A stretch of DNA of 64,000 bases. Source: Poa pratensis. Taxonomy: Eukaryota; Streptophyta; Magnoliopsida; Poales; Poaceae. The DNA lies in assembly GCA_947311845.1 (NCBI GenBank), contig CAMZMU010000055.1:18228877-18292876 (forward strand). The letters are read 5' to 3'. How positions within the stretch are numbered: the stretch's first letter is position 1; every line of letters starts with the position of its first letter. Made by a program: the position numbers and the translations under genes. Shown here piece by piece: positions 53,647-62,999 of this stretch. Under the pieces are notes generated by a model. It did no database searches. It worked only from the letters and a program-made list of their open reading frames with translations, and was not told the DNA's origin.

Positions 53647-53648
53647 TA

Positions 53649-53772
53649 CTCCCTCCGTTCCAAATTACTTGACTTCCATATACCCACATATGAATGTATG
53701 TACAGACTAAAAGATGTCTACATACATCCGTATGTAGACAAATGAAAGTCATCTATTTTGGAACGGAGGGAG
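53649..53772. mobile_element. Stowaway MITE
   Basis: 124 bp, CTCCCTCCGTTCC...GGAACGGAGGGAG with TA duplicated on each side (53647-53648, 53773-53774). Tc1/mariner-type miniature element. Confidence 0.9.
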
Positions 53773-53774
53773 TA

Positions 53775-54198
53775 CAATTAATTCACTTCTTCAGAGAGTT
53801 CAGAAAGCGTAGCTCACCATGTAATGCGCACTACTTTTTGTTCAAAACCGAAATAATAATCATGCGGCACTACTAGTACTATACTACTCCTGCTTTTGTT
53901 TTACTTATACCTAGCATTGACAGCGCAATCAATCAGACCCACGATCCGCATGACTAAGCTACCACGTCGGTGCTTATGGGGCAAGCTCGATCGACCGACG
54001 ACAGTTACCTATCAAGCACCGCATTCGTCTTGATAATGATACCTCTAAAATCTTGCCGCTGGGGTGATATCTATCCGGCTGCAGACGTGCAGTGTCTTGG
54101 CAGCTGGTGCGATCTCAGTCCGAATTAATCGGCACTGTCGTGGATGGATCCTGCAACGCAACAGCCTGACCCCCTGAACTGAAACCCATTACTATGCA
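53775..54198. other. spacer
   Basis: No recognisable gene or element. Confidence 0.4.
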
Positions 54199-54658
54199 TC
54201 AGAGCATCTCCAACCACGGCCCTCAAAGCCTGCCCAAACATCCGGGCGGACCGTCCGGACAGGCTTTGGGCAAAAAAACATCACCCAACCACAGCCCCCA
54301 TAGCTAGCCCAAATGATCGGGCAAGTCCGGCAGTTCCCAAACCCAGCTCATATGTGGGGCGGGTTTGGGGCCGCCCGGACGTGTCCGCGCCGTGGTCGCT
54401 GACAAAACGGCCACACGCTTGACCGCCCGTCCACACGGAGTGGATAGCTTGACCGTCTTCCATGCGTCGGCATTCATGGCACACTAGCCGGCATTCATGT
54501 TGTATCGGTCGGCGCTTCGTCCGAGAAGGCCATCTCCGACTATAAGTGGAGTGCCGGAGCAAACCCTAGCCCGCACTCCACTCCTCCGTCGCCGCTCTAC
54601 CTCCTCCACATCCACATCCACCGCTGCCGACACCTCCTCCCCATCCTCCACCTCCACC

Positions 54659-55288
54659 ATGCCTCGTCGCCTTCAGACCACCTTCACAAAACTCACGCCG
54701 GAGAAGAGGGCGCAGATCTATAGGGAAGCCATGGCGCGCGATGCGGCGGAGGTTGCAGCAATGGCGGACGAAGCGCAGGCAGGGATGGAGGCGCAGGCGG
54801 CCGCAGAGGCGGAGGCGGCGCCTGTCGGCGTTGTCGAGCTCGAGGCGGAGCCCGCAATCGTCGAAATGACGGGTGCGGAGTTCCGCCAACGAATGGAGGA
54901 GGAAGCCAGATATCACGCGGAGTCGGAGGCGGCGGCGGAGCAATGGAGAGCGTAGGCGGAGGCGGAGCATGCACGGATCCAGGCAGAGCACCGTGCGGCC
55001 GAGGAGCAGCTCAAGGCCGAGGCGGCTGACCGCATCCTCATCGGTCAGATGACGAACAGGCTCAGCTTTGTCCAGAAGCAGATCGAAGCGGAGGCGGCGA
55101 TTCGGGAAGGCCGCCGCTACAGCGACGCAGATCCGTCCGAATCTGCCTCTCTCTTCTCTAACTTTGACGAGGATGTGCAGGGTCTTCTCCGGCTCCGCCA
55201 CCCGCTGCGGCACACGACGCCTCCGGCTCCGATGCCGGCTCCGGCGCAGGGGTCATCGTCATCTCCGATGACGAGTAGAATAGCGTAG
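54659..55288 (+). pseudogene. Harbinger 2 accessory ORF, interrupted by a stop
   Basis: ATG at 54659 in a good context (CCACCATGCC). It encodes an Ala/Glu-rich, highly charged protein, probably mostly helical: LTPEKRAQIYREAMARDAA, then a repeated AEAE pattern, MTGAEFRQRMEEEARYHAE. An in-frame TAG at 54953-54955 (…QWRA-stop-AEAEHARIQAEH) splits it. The frame then runs open to 55288 with SLFSNFDEDVQGLLRLRHP and a Pro/Ala/Ser tail. No catalytic domain is visible. It resembles the coiled-coil parts of transposon accessory proteins but lacks a clear Myb-like domain, so function is unassigned. Confidence 0.55.
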
Positions 55289-55326
55289 CAAATATTAGTA
55301 CGTGCTCTACGTTGCATAGTTTGTAC

Positions 55327-55419
55327 TCCCTCCGATCTGTATTATGTGTCGGAGGAAACGTACGTAGCATGCACAATTTGCTACCTATACTCCCGACACT
55401 TATATCAGATGAGAGGGAG
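55327..55419. mobile_element. Stowaway MITE inside Harbinger 2
   Basis: 93 bp, CTCCCTCCGATCTG...CAGATGAGAGGGAG, TA on both sides (55325-55326, 55420-55421). Confidence 0.75.
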
Positions 55420-55713
55420 TAGTAATTTGGTAGCTACATTTTGAGGTTTGTGGTTGTAGGAACATCTTTTTGGGGGTTGCCAAATCACTATCCGCAGACA
55501 GTTTAGGGACCGATTTTGAACATCGTGGTTAGAGATGCTCTCACGCGCGCAGGCCACTTGCGTATATATCCTGCTGCGGCGGCGATGTCACCGTACTTGC
55601 GGCACATAGGAGATCGATCGGCCGGTGCGCCATCTTTCTCACGCATCTATGACTTGCTGGCTGTCGTCGTCGGGGTCAAGATCGATGTTGCTGCAGGAAG
55701 ATAGTAAAAGCTA

Positions 55714-55836
55714 CTCCCTCCGTTCCATATTAGATGACTTACATTTGTACAAAAGTGAATGTAGCTAGACTTGTAACATGTCTAGATACATCCACTTTTG
55801 TACAAATTGAAGTCATCTAATTTGGAACGGAGGGAG
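55714..55836. mobile_element. Stowaway MITE
   Basis: 123 bp, CTCCCTCCGTTCC...GGAACGGAGGGAG, TA flanks (55712-55713, 55837-55838); the two halves are complementary over most of their length. Confidence 0.9.
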
Positions 55837-55838
55837 TA

Positions 55839-56291
55839 CTAGTGGACGCATATATGCACTGGAGATCGAACACATGCAAAACGCCAAGCCGTACGGGCAG
55901 TAAATATCCGTGGATCGACGGTCAGAGATCGCATCATCGCACTGCACTCGATAACTGCATAACCGAAATTGGGAAAGCGTGGTCTTTCCCGTTTTTCACT
56001 GCGCTCCCCTAGCTTTTACGTAATCGGGTGAAAATTACGAACCGGAGCCGGAGGTAGGTGACGATGATCGAGTGGTTAACGTGCAGATAATTAAGCTAGT
56101 TACAGTATAGGCTATCAGTTAAGCACATGGGGCTCTGGATCACAGCTGCTACGGACGGATCATGGCGATCGAGTTCCAAAGGACCGACGGGATAGATAGA
56201 ATACAACACAACAGCCAGAGCACATGGGAGAAAACCAAGGTGCTCATGCTACCAACTGAGCGCGCGCGTCTGTGACTGTGAGTGCTCAAAC
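55839..56291. other. spacer upstream of Harbinger 3
   Basis: No gene recognised. Probably original upstream DNA of the P450 gene, pushed away by Harbinger 3. Confidence 0.35.
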
Positions 56292-56531
56292 TTAGGGCAT
56301 CTCCAGCCGCCCCCGCGCCCCCCCAAGAGGCCTTTTTAGCGCCGCGGCGGCCAAAAATCTACCAGCCGCCCCCCCCCAGAAGTCGATTTAGCGCCGGTTC
56401 CCGCCGTTTTAACCGCCATTTCGTGCCGGCGAACCCAGCCCAAACCCAGCGCGCTGGGTTCCGCTTGGGGGGCAAAAGGCGTCCGCGGGCCAGCCTTGTC
56501 GGTGAGAGAAGGCGATTTCCCTCCATAATTT

Positions 56532-56652
56532 GCCCTCACCCCACCCCGTTCCCGCCATTTCCCCACATATATCCCCTCACCCCACCCCGTTCCCGCCATT
56601 TCCCCACATATATCCCCTCACCCCACCCCGTTCCCGCCATTTCCCCCACATC
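56532..56652. repeat. 41-bp tandem repeat, about three units
   Basis: CTCACCCCACCCCGTTCCCG recurs at 56535, 56576 and 56617 (period 41). It lies in the leader of the Harbinger 3 ORF. Confidence 0.85.
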
Positions 56653-56724
56653 TGGCCGCCATGGCTCCCGCCCGATTCACAGGATCCCGCGCCGTCACCG
56701 TCGCCGAAGGAGAAGCCGCCGGGC

Positions 56725-57717
56725 ATGAGCAACGCCAACTGGATCGCCGAGAAAGCGCGCCTGGAGAGGGACAACCTCCAGCGACGGACGAGGGAGAAGG
56801 CGCAGAGGGAGAGGAAGCTGGCCGCGCAACTGGCGGAGGCGGAGGCCGAGGTCCAGTCCGTCGGCGAGGAAGAAGAAGAGGAAGAGGAACTCGATGAGCC
56901 GCCAACTCCGGCTGCGTAGCTCATTGCCGCCGGTCTCGTCGCCATGTAGCTCGTCCGGATGCCCGAGGCGTTCAAGGAGGACGAGAAGGCCGACTTCAAG
57001 TTTCTCCACGTCTTCGTCGTCATCGAGGGGTGCGAGAAGTGGGCGGAAACACGCCGTGGGATCGGCAAGGGCAAGGAGTACGTCCCGGACGCGGCGGCTG
57101 CTGGTGCGTCTGATGGCCGTCCACCGATGGGCCACAAGAAGGCCAAGGCGGCGAGGGACGCCGCGCCGGCAGCGGCGAAGCTCGAGGCGTCCATCCAGAC
57201 CTGCATCTCCGACGCCCAGGCCCATGCCGCCAAGAGGGAGGACACCGCCAACAAGAGGTGGGCGGCGCTCATGGCTAACTCCCAGGTCAAGATCGACCTC
57301 CTCAGGACCGGCACCGTGGCGAAGAAGAGGAACCACGACCTCGCATTCCTCACGGCGGGCGATCCAGCCGCGATGGACCCCGAGGTGAGGACATGGTTCA
57401 TGGCGCAGCGCTCTCTGATCCTCAGCGACATCGTCCTGGCTCCGGCCCCGACCCCGACGGACACGAGCTACGACAGCCCGACGAGCTCCTCGGCCAGTCC
57501 AGCCGAGACGCCGCCCGCCCAGCCTACGTCCGCTACGCCGACCGCGCCCATCGACCTGGAGGCTGCCGCGCCCGTCGACCTGGAGGCTGTCGCGCCCGTC
57601 GTCGACCTCGAGGCCACTCCGAGCTCGGCGCCGGCTCCGACCACCACGCCCATCGTCGACTCCGACCACCACGCCCATCTGATCTGTGAATCAGCAGAAT
57701 GCCGAATGTGGCCGTGA
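56725..57717 (+). pseudogene. Harbinger 3 accessory ORF (NAM-associated type), two in-frame stops
   Basis: ATG at 56725 (MSNANWIAEKARLERDNLQR), preceded in frame by the Pro-rich repeat translation. A basic/acidic N-terminal helix region (REKAQRERKLAAQLAEAEAE) and poly-Glu run are followed by TAG at 56917-56919 and TAG at 56947-56949. The frame then stays open: MPEAFKEDEKADFKFLHVF, CEKWAETRRGIGKGKEY, PPMGHKKAKAARDAAPA (the PxGxKxAK motif typical of NAM-associated C-terminal domains), KRWAALMANSQVKIDLL and a Pro/Thr/Ala tail. This is the same type of protein as in Harbinger 1, though diverged. Loss by two stops indicates an old or passively moved copy. Confidence 0.62.
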
Positions 57718-58082
57718 TCGCCCGACTGTGGCTTGATCAAGAATATTTGATCGTCCAACTGTGGCGTTTTTTGTAATGTTTGCCCAACTATGGCTGCTGT
57801 GATCGCCGAACTCGGGTTACTTTTGGGGGCGGGAAGAAGAACTTTCAAATTTCTGAGCTGTGTGTTTTTCCTGGGCCGCCGAACGGCTGGTGAAATCGCC
57901 CCCCCCCCCCCCAGGTTTTGGTGCGGGGCGGCGCTAAGCCTAAAAAGCGCCGCTTCAAAACCTAAGGGGGCCGAACGGCTGGAGATGCACTTACGGAGCA
58001 AAGTACACGAGTCCTTGCCCATACTACACGCACGATAGGCAACCTCACTCACTCCACCATTCTCAACAGAGAGTGGCGGCAG

Positions 58083-58089
58083 TATAAAA
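58083..58089 (+). promoter_or_regulatory. TATA box of the P450 gene
   Basis: TATAAAA in AGTATAAAACGG lies 102 bases before the ATG at 58185, leaving room for a start near 58115 and a ~70-base leader that is CT/AC-rich as in many grass genes. Only about 90 bp separate it from Harbinger 3. Confidence 0.7.
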
Positions 58090-58184
58090 CGGCCTCGTCC
58101 GGAGGAACTCAACGCCACACCTCCTCACCTCATCCCCCGCGCATGAAAGCACGCGCACACTCTCACGCAAGAAGGTATAGCACC

Positions 58185-59843
58185 ATGGGCGTCGTCGAGG
58201 CTGCCGCCGCAGAGGCGCTCGCGTCCACCTCCCAGCTGCAGCCGCACGTGGCGGGCGCCTTCTTCGCGCTGGCGGCGTGCACCGTGGCGCTGGCGGCGCT
58301 CCTGGCCGTGGCGCGCACGCGGCCGCCGTGGTGGTGCGACTGCGCGGTGTGCGAGGCCTACCTCACGTCCTCATGGGCCGGCGAGTTCGACAACCTCTGC
58401 GACTGGTACGCGCACCTGCTGCGGGCCTCCCCCTCGCAGACGGTCCACGTCCACGTCCTCCGCAACGTGCTCACCGCCAACCCGGTCACCGTCGACCACA
58501 TGCTGCGCGCGCGCTTCGACAACTACCCCAAGGGCGCGCCCTTCTCCGCCATCCTCGCCGACTTCCTCGGCCGCGGGATTTTCAACGTCGACGGCGACGC
58601 CTGGCTCTTCCAGCGCAAGCTCGCCGCCGCCGAGCTCGCCTCCCCGGCGCTCAGGGCCTACGCGGCCAGCGTCGTTGCCTCCGAGCTCCGCTCCCGTCTA
58701 ATTCCCCTGCTCCACTCTGCCACGGCCGACCACGACGACAAGGTGCTGGACCTGCAGGACGTGTTCCGCCGCTTCGCCTTCGACTGCATATGCAAGATCT
58801 CCTTCGGCCTCGACCCGGGCTGCCTCGAGCTGTCGATGCCGGTGTCGGCGTTCGTGGACGCCTTCGACGCGGCGTCCATGCTCTCCGCGAGGCGCGCCGT
58901 CGCGCCCATGCAGCTCGTGTGGCAGCTGAAGCGGTTCTTCAACGTCGGCGACGAGAGGAGGCTCCGGGACTCGGTCCGCCTCGTCGACGCGTTCGCCACG
59001 GAGGTCATCCGGCAGCGGCACAAGCTCGGCGGCGCGGCGTCTGGGAGCGACCTCCTGTCGCGGTTCATGGGCTCCATCAGCGACGACAGGTACCTCCGGG
59101 ACATCGTGGTCAGCTTCATGCTCGCCGGCCGCGACACCGTCGCCTCCGCGCTCACCGCCTTCTTCCTCCTCCTCTCCGACCACCCGGAGGTCGCCGCCGC
59201 GATACGGGCCGACGTCGACAACGACGACGACGACCGACCTGTTTCATTCAGCAGGCTCAAGGACATGCACTACGTGCGCGCGGCGCTGTACGAGAGCATG
59301 CGGCTGTTTCCGCCGGTGCAGTTCGACTCCAAGTTCGCGGCGGGCGACGACACGCTGCCCGACGGCACGGTCGTGACCAAGGGCACCCGGGTGACCTACC
59401 ACGCCTACGCCATGGGCCGGATGGAGTCCGTGTGGGGCCCCGACTGCGCGGAGTTCCGCCCCGAGCGGTGGCTCGGCGACGACGGGCGGTTCGTGCCGGT
59501 GAGCCCGTACCGGTACCCCGTGTTCCAGGCCGGCGTGCGCGTGTGCGTCGGCAAGGACCTCGCGCTCATGGAGATGAAGGCCGTCATCGTCGCCGTCGTC
59601 CGGAGCTTCGACGTGGAGACGATCGGGCGGAGCTCCCGCCGGCCCAAGTTCGCGCCGGGGCTCACGGCCACGTTCACCGGCGGCCTGCCCGTCAGGGTCC
59701 GGCGGCGAGCGATGATGAGCCGCCCCAATCTGATACGAGTACCACGCAATAATAAACAACCGTTCTTCTCACGACGATCTGTTCCTGTCCGCCGTTGCAA
59801 TCGATATTTTTTTAGACAAGTTAATCACGCGCTAGATCGGTAA
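58185..59843 (+). CDS. CYP94-family cytochrome P450 (CYP94C-like)
   Basis: Intronless; ATG at 58185 (CACCATGGGC, strong context) is preferred to the in-frame ATG at 58143. 552 residues from this start. In order: hydrophobic N-terminal anchor (~20-45); helix C region NVDGDAWLFQRKLA (134-147); I-helix AGRDT (314-318); ExxR in YESMRLFPPVQFDSKF (E370, R373); PERW (~425-429); and the haem loop FQAGVRVCVG (447-456, Cys454, codon 59544). The CYP86-clan features and the PPVQFDSK and KGTRVTYHAYAMGRM segments point to CYP94, closest in memory to CYP94C. That family omega-oxidises fatty acids and jasmonoyl-isoleucine at the ER, turning off jasmonate signals. Oddity: ~43 extra C-terminal residues after RVRRRA. 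Tandem TGA codons in the +1 frame at 59713-59718 lie where family members usually end, so a 1-nt indel may have moved the stop. All catalytic motifs are intact. Confidence 0.9.
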   Translation: MGVVEAAAAEALASTSQLQPHVAGAFFALAACTVALAALLAVARTRPPWWCDCAVCEAYLTSSWAGEFDNLCDWYAHLLRASPSQTVHVHVLRNVLTANPVTVDHMLRARFDNYPKGAPFSAILADFLGRGIFNVDGDAWLFQRKLAAAELASPALRAYAASVVASELRSRLIPLLHSATADHDDKVLDLQDVFRRFAFDCICKISFGLDPGCLELSMPVSAFVDAFDAASMLSARRAVAPMQLVWQLKRFFNVGDERRLRDSVRLVDAFATEVIRQRHKLGGAASGSDLLSRFMGSISDDRYLRDIVVSFMLAGRDTVASALTAFFLLLSDHPEVAAAIRADVDNDDDDRPVSFSRLKDMHYVRAALYESMRLFPPVQFDSKFAAGDDTLPDGTVVTKGTRVTYHAYAMGRMESVWGPDCAEFRPERWLGDDGRFVPVSPYRYPVFQAGVRVCVGKDLALMEMKAVIVAVVRSFDVETIGRSSRRPKFAPGLTATFTGGLPVRVRRRAMMSRPNLIRVPRNNKQPFFSRRSVPVRRCNRYFFRQVNHALDR

Positions 59844-60001
59844 AAGCCGCTGTCGATTACTCCGTGGCCACTCGTGTCGGGAGAGTGCGTTGCAGCAGCT
59901 GATGCTGGACGACCGACTGATTGTTAGTCTCGATGCAACAATCAACAGATAGATTCCTCGAAGAATATCGATCTGAAATTATTCAGATCTGATCAGCTTT
60001 C
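59844..60001. other. P450 3' flank
   Basis: 158 bp between the stop and the LINE tail. The only nearby polyadenylation-like signal, AATAATAAAC at 59746-59755, falls inside the extended reading frame, consistent with the natural stop being earlier. Confidence 0.5.
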
Positions 60002-60103
60002 TTTTTTTAGAAACAAGGGGCAAAAGACTTGCCCCATTTCTTTATTAAGAGAGAGTTAGGGCATAAAGTTCGAACAACATCCAAAGCATATTACATAAAA
60101 GGA

Positions 60104-61329
60104 TTACTCTCCCGGCATTAATTCTCTAAAGCGCTTTGCCCCCGCAATGACCCACAACTTCACCTCGCTTTTGATCTTGCATAGGATGCTAATGGGCGAC
60201 GTGTATTTGTTTCGGAACACCCGGGCATTCTGCTCGTTCCAAATTTCCCATGAGATGAGAAGGACAAGGGTTGTCATTGCCTTGCGGTTGAGCATGCCAA
60301 CACCGGACATGTGTCTCCACCAATCCTTGAGGGAGAGATCCGACCAAAGCGAGGGATCAAGGTGTTGCAAGCCAAGCCACTCCTTCAAGAGGCTCCAAAT
60401 CCGAGTAGTGAACCGACAATGGACAAGAAGGTGAGAGGCCGACTCGGGCATCCTCTTACAAAGCGGGCAAAGACCACAATTTGGCCGTCCCCGACGCGCC
60501 AACCGATCCGCCGTCCAAAGACGGTTTTGGAGAGCAAGCCAAGCGAAGAATTTTATTTTGGGCGGTGCCCAAGCTTTCCAAATCAAGGTGTTCATATCGG
60601 AGGAGTGAGACCCATAGAATTGCGCCTTGTAGGCCGTCTTTGCCGAGTATACACCATTTGTGGAGAGCTTCCACACAATGGTGTCATCCAAGTTCTCATC
60701 AAGAGCCACATTTTGAAGCTTGACCCAAAGATCAACATATTGGCGCGCATGGTGGATGGTGAATTCTTCGGTCATGGTGATTTTCCCAATCCAAGCATCA
60801 TTGAGGAGGGCTTGAGAAATGGTCCATTTCTTGTTGGAGGAGATGCCGAAGATGAGAGGAGCAATGAGCCTAGGTTTTCCCCCTCAAGCCAAGGGGCCTC
60901 CCAAAAGGAGGTTTTTCTCCCATTCCCAATCGTGATTGTTGTGGAAGCATAGAAGAGATCCATATCCTCTTTGGTGCATGGGTTAGGTGAGCCAACCCAA
61001 ATCTTGTTGGGATCTCTCCAATGTAGCCAAGGCCATCTCAAACGCAAGGCCCTTGCGAACTTGCCGGTGTTAAGAATCCCTAGCCCGCCAAGGGAAGTAG
61101 GGCGGCAAACGGTCTCCCAATTTACTTTACATTGGCCTCCCGAAACCTTGTCGGTTCCCGTCCACAAGAAAGCACGATCAATCTTCTTTAGCGAGGTAAG
61201 AAGACCCGGAGGAACAATGAGGGGCGTCAAGTAGTAGATAGCTTGCGAAGTGAGGACCGATTTAACAAGAGTTCCTCTCCCAGCAATGTTCATGAAGCGC
61301 CCATGCCAAGCGGGATCTTGCCCACACAT
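60104..61329 (-). pseudogene. LINE ORF2 C-terminal part (thumb and zf-RVT)
   Basis: Thumb region WHGRFMNIAGRGTLVKSVLTS with GGLGILNTGKFARALRLRWPW (61329-60772); then, after a frame change near 60780, WKLSTNGVYSAKTAY, WAPPKIKFFAWLALQNRLWT, and the zf-RVT Cys/His cluster CGLCPLCKRMPESASHLLVHC, ending RFRELMPGE at 60104. This is the standard C-terminal layout of plant LINE ORF2. Confidence 0.8.
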
Positions 61330-62990
61330 TTGTCTTCGAGGGGTTGGAAATCAACTTTTCGAAGTCGCCAAGCGGGGATCCAATTCCGAAATTTACTTGG
61401 GAATCCCCTCCGTTGGAGGAGATCAAGGATGTAATCCCACCGGACGGAGTCGAAGGCCTTCCGAATGTCCAACTTGAAGAGGAGAGATGGTGTCTTGCTC
61501 TTGTGTAGCCTCCGGGCAAGGTTCTTGACATAGAGAAAGTTATCGTGAATGCTCCGTTTTTTAATGAAGGCACTTTGCGCGTGAGAGACGAGGTCATTCA
61601 TGTGCAGTCCTAGACGGAGAGCAAGCATCTTGGCGATTATCTTGGCAACGGCGTGGATGAGGCTAATGGGCCTATAGTCGGAGATCTCTTCCGCCCCATC
61701 CTTCTTGGGCAAGAGGACAACATTTGCGGAATTTAGCCAATGTAGGTTGGTGGTATGGAGGTTGTCAAAATTTTGAATGACCCTCATAACATCAACCCGA
61801 ACAATATCCCAACATCGCTTGAAGAAAGCACCGGTGAAGCTATCCGGGCCCGGAGCCTTGTCGCTTGGCATTTGATTGATTGCGTTCTTGACTTCATCTT
61901 CGGAGAAAGGAGCGGCCAAAGCATCAAGATCCGGGTTCTCGAAGTTTAATTCCTCCCACTTAAAGTCAAGAGATCTTGGTTCCCCTTTGCCAATGGTCTC
62001 GGAAAAATGGTCATGGATGATGTCCTCTTTGTGCTCATGCTCCGTCACCCACCCATTGTTGCGCTTGAGACGATAAATGTGGTTTTTTCGTTGACGCCAA
62101 TTTACTTTGAGGTGGAAGAATTTTGTGTTGGCATCGCCCTCTTTAAGGTTCGCAATCTTTGAACATTGTTTCTTTCTCGCTCTCTCAAGGATGGACAAAC
62201 TAAGGACTTTCCGCTTAAGCCTAGCATGGAGCTCTCTTTCTTCGTAAGAGAGGGTTCTTGTCTCTTGCGCGATGTCGAGTTGTAGGATGACAAGGAGGGC
62301 CGCATGGAGAAGGACCTTAGGCTTGGAGAAGAGACGACGACTCCACTTGACAAGGCATGCACCGAGCCTCTTAAGCTTGTGAAACAAAACGTGATAGGGC
62401 TCCGTGTGAGCAATAGGCATGTCCCAAGAGTTCTTCACGACCTCATCGAACCCCGGTATCTTGAACCAAAAAATTTCGAAACGGAAGGTTCTTGGTTTAA
62501 AGGGACCGGAATCATCGGCGAGGAGCAAGGGACAATGATCCGACAAAGAGGAGGATAGAGCATGTAGCACATGGGTGCCAAACTGAAGGTCCCATTCCGG
62601 ATTGCAAAAAATAGCATCAAGCTTGCAAAGGGTAGGATCATGTCTCCCATTACTCCAAGTGAAACGCCTATTTTGGAGGTGCACCTCGTTGAGCTCACAA
62701 GTACTAAGGGCGTTGCGGAAACGCGCAATGCGGGCTCGGTTAACATTTCTTTTGTTCTTGTCCCGCGCACGATAGATTTGGTTGAAGTCACCTAGAACAA
62801 GCCAACTGGTTCCTTGCGGCGGCTTTTGAGCAATCAACTCGGCAAAGAAATCATCTTTGCGGCTAGCGGCGGTCGGACCATAGACGGTGGTGATGCGGAA
62901 GTCACAATCTCCATTGATGACATGGATGGTAGCCGAGAGGCAAAATTCGGTAGCAACAACATCGGAGATTTGGATCGATGAATCATCCAC
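61290..62990 (-). pseudogene. LINE ORF2 endonuclease-RT part with catalytic core deleted
   Basis: 566 codons. Endonuclease remnants: ITTVYGPTAASRKDDFF, WLVLGDFNQI, FTWSNGRHDPTLCKLDA, SLSDHCPLLL. RT: MPSDKAPGPDSFTGAFFKRCW, VVLLPKKDGAEEISDYRPIS, SAFIKKRSIHDNF, and motif A KLDIRKAFDSVRWDYIL. Then FPSKFRNWI joins directly to LRKVDFQPLEDKCVGKIP (~61370), which in full elements lies after the catalytic Y-x-D-D. The GDPLSP and YADD motifs are gone: an in-frame internal deletion of the order of 150 residues. The 5' part of the endonuclease is also missing. Confidence 0.85.
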
Positions 62991-62999
62991 AAGAGTATA

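Larger units (their letters stand above)
54202..55540 (+). mobile_element. PIF/Harbinger-type DNA transposon 2
   Basis: TIRs GAGCATCTCCAACCACG on the left and, inverted, GAGCATCTCTAACCACG on the right (16 of 17), with target duplication TCA at 54199-54201 and 55541-55543. It is 1.34 kb with one broken ORF, no transposase, and a Stowaway nested at 55327-55419. Confidence 0.78.
56295..57990 (+). mobile_element. PIF/Harbinger-type DNA transposon 3
   Basis: TIRs GGGCATCTCCAGCCG on the left and, inverted, GTGCATCTCCAGCCG on the right, with target duplication TTA at 56292-56294 and 57991-57993. It is 1.70 kb with a GC-rich broken ORF, a 41-bp tandem repeat and a poly(C) run near 57900. It ends ~93 bp before the P450 TATA box. 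Confidence 0.82.
60002..62999 (-). mobile_element. LINE (non-LTR retrotransposon), 5'-truncated, internally deleted
   Basis: Minus-strand element with a T7 run at 60002-60008 (its poly(A) end) and, just inside, a GGGGCAA/TTGCCCC hairpin (60017-60035). Coding order on minus: endonuclease (lacking roughly its first 150 residues), RT (palm interrupted), thumb, zf-RVT domain. The 5' break near 62999 falls inside the endonuclease. No target duplication was found, so both ends may be altered. It lies 158 bp after the P450 stop, in the opposite orientation. Confidence 0.82.

Noticed and set aside
58277..59752. A 491-codon frame overlapping the P450 in another frame
   Set aside because: High GC3 of the P450 gene keeps other frames open. 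The product is Arg/Pro/Gly-rich without a motif.
60002..62999. Target-site duplication for the LINE
   Set aside because: The ~15 bases before 60002 (GATCTGATCAGCTTTC) have no match near 63000, so no duplication is claimed.
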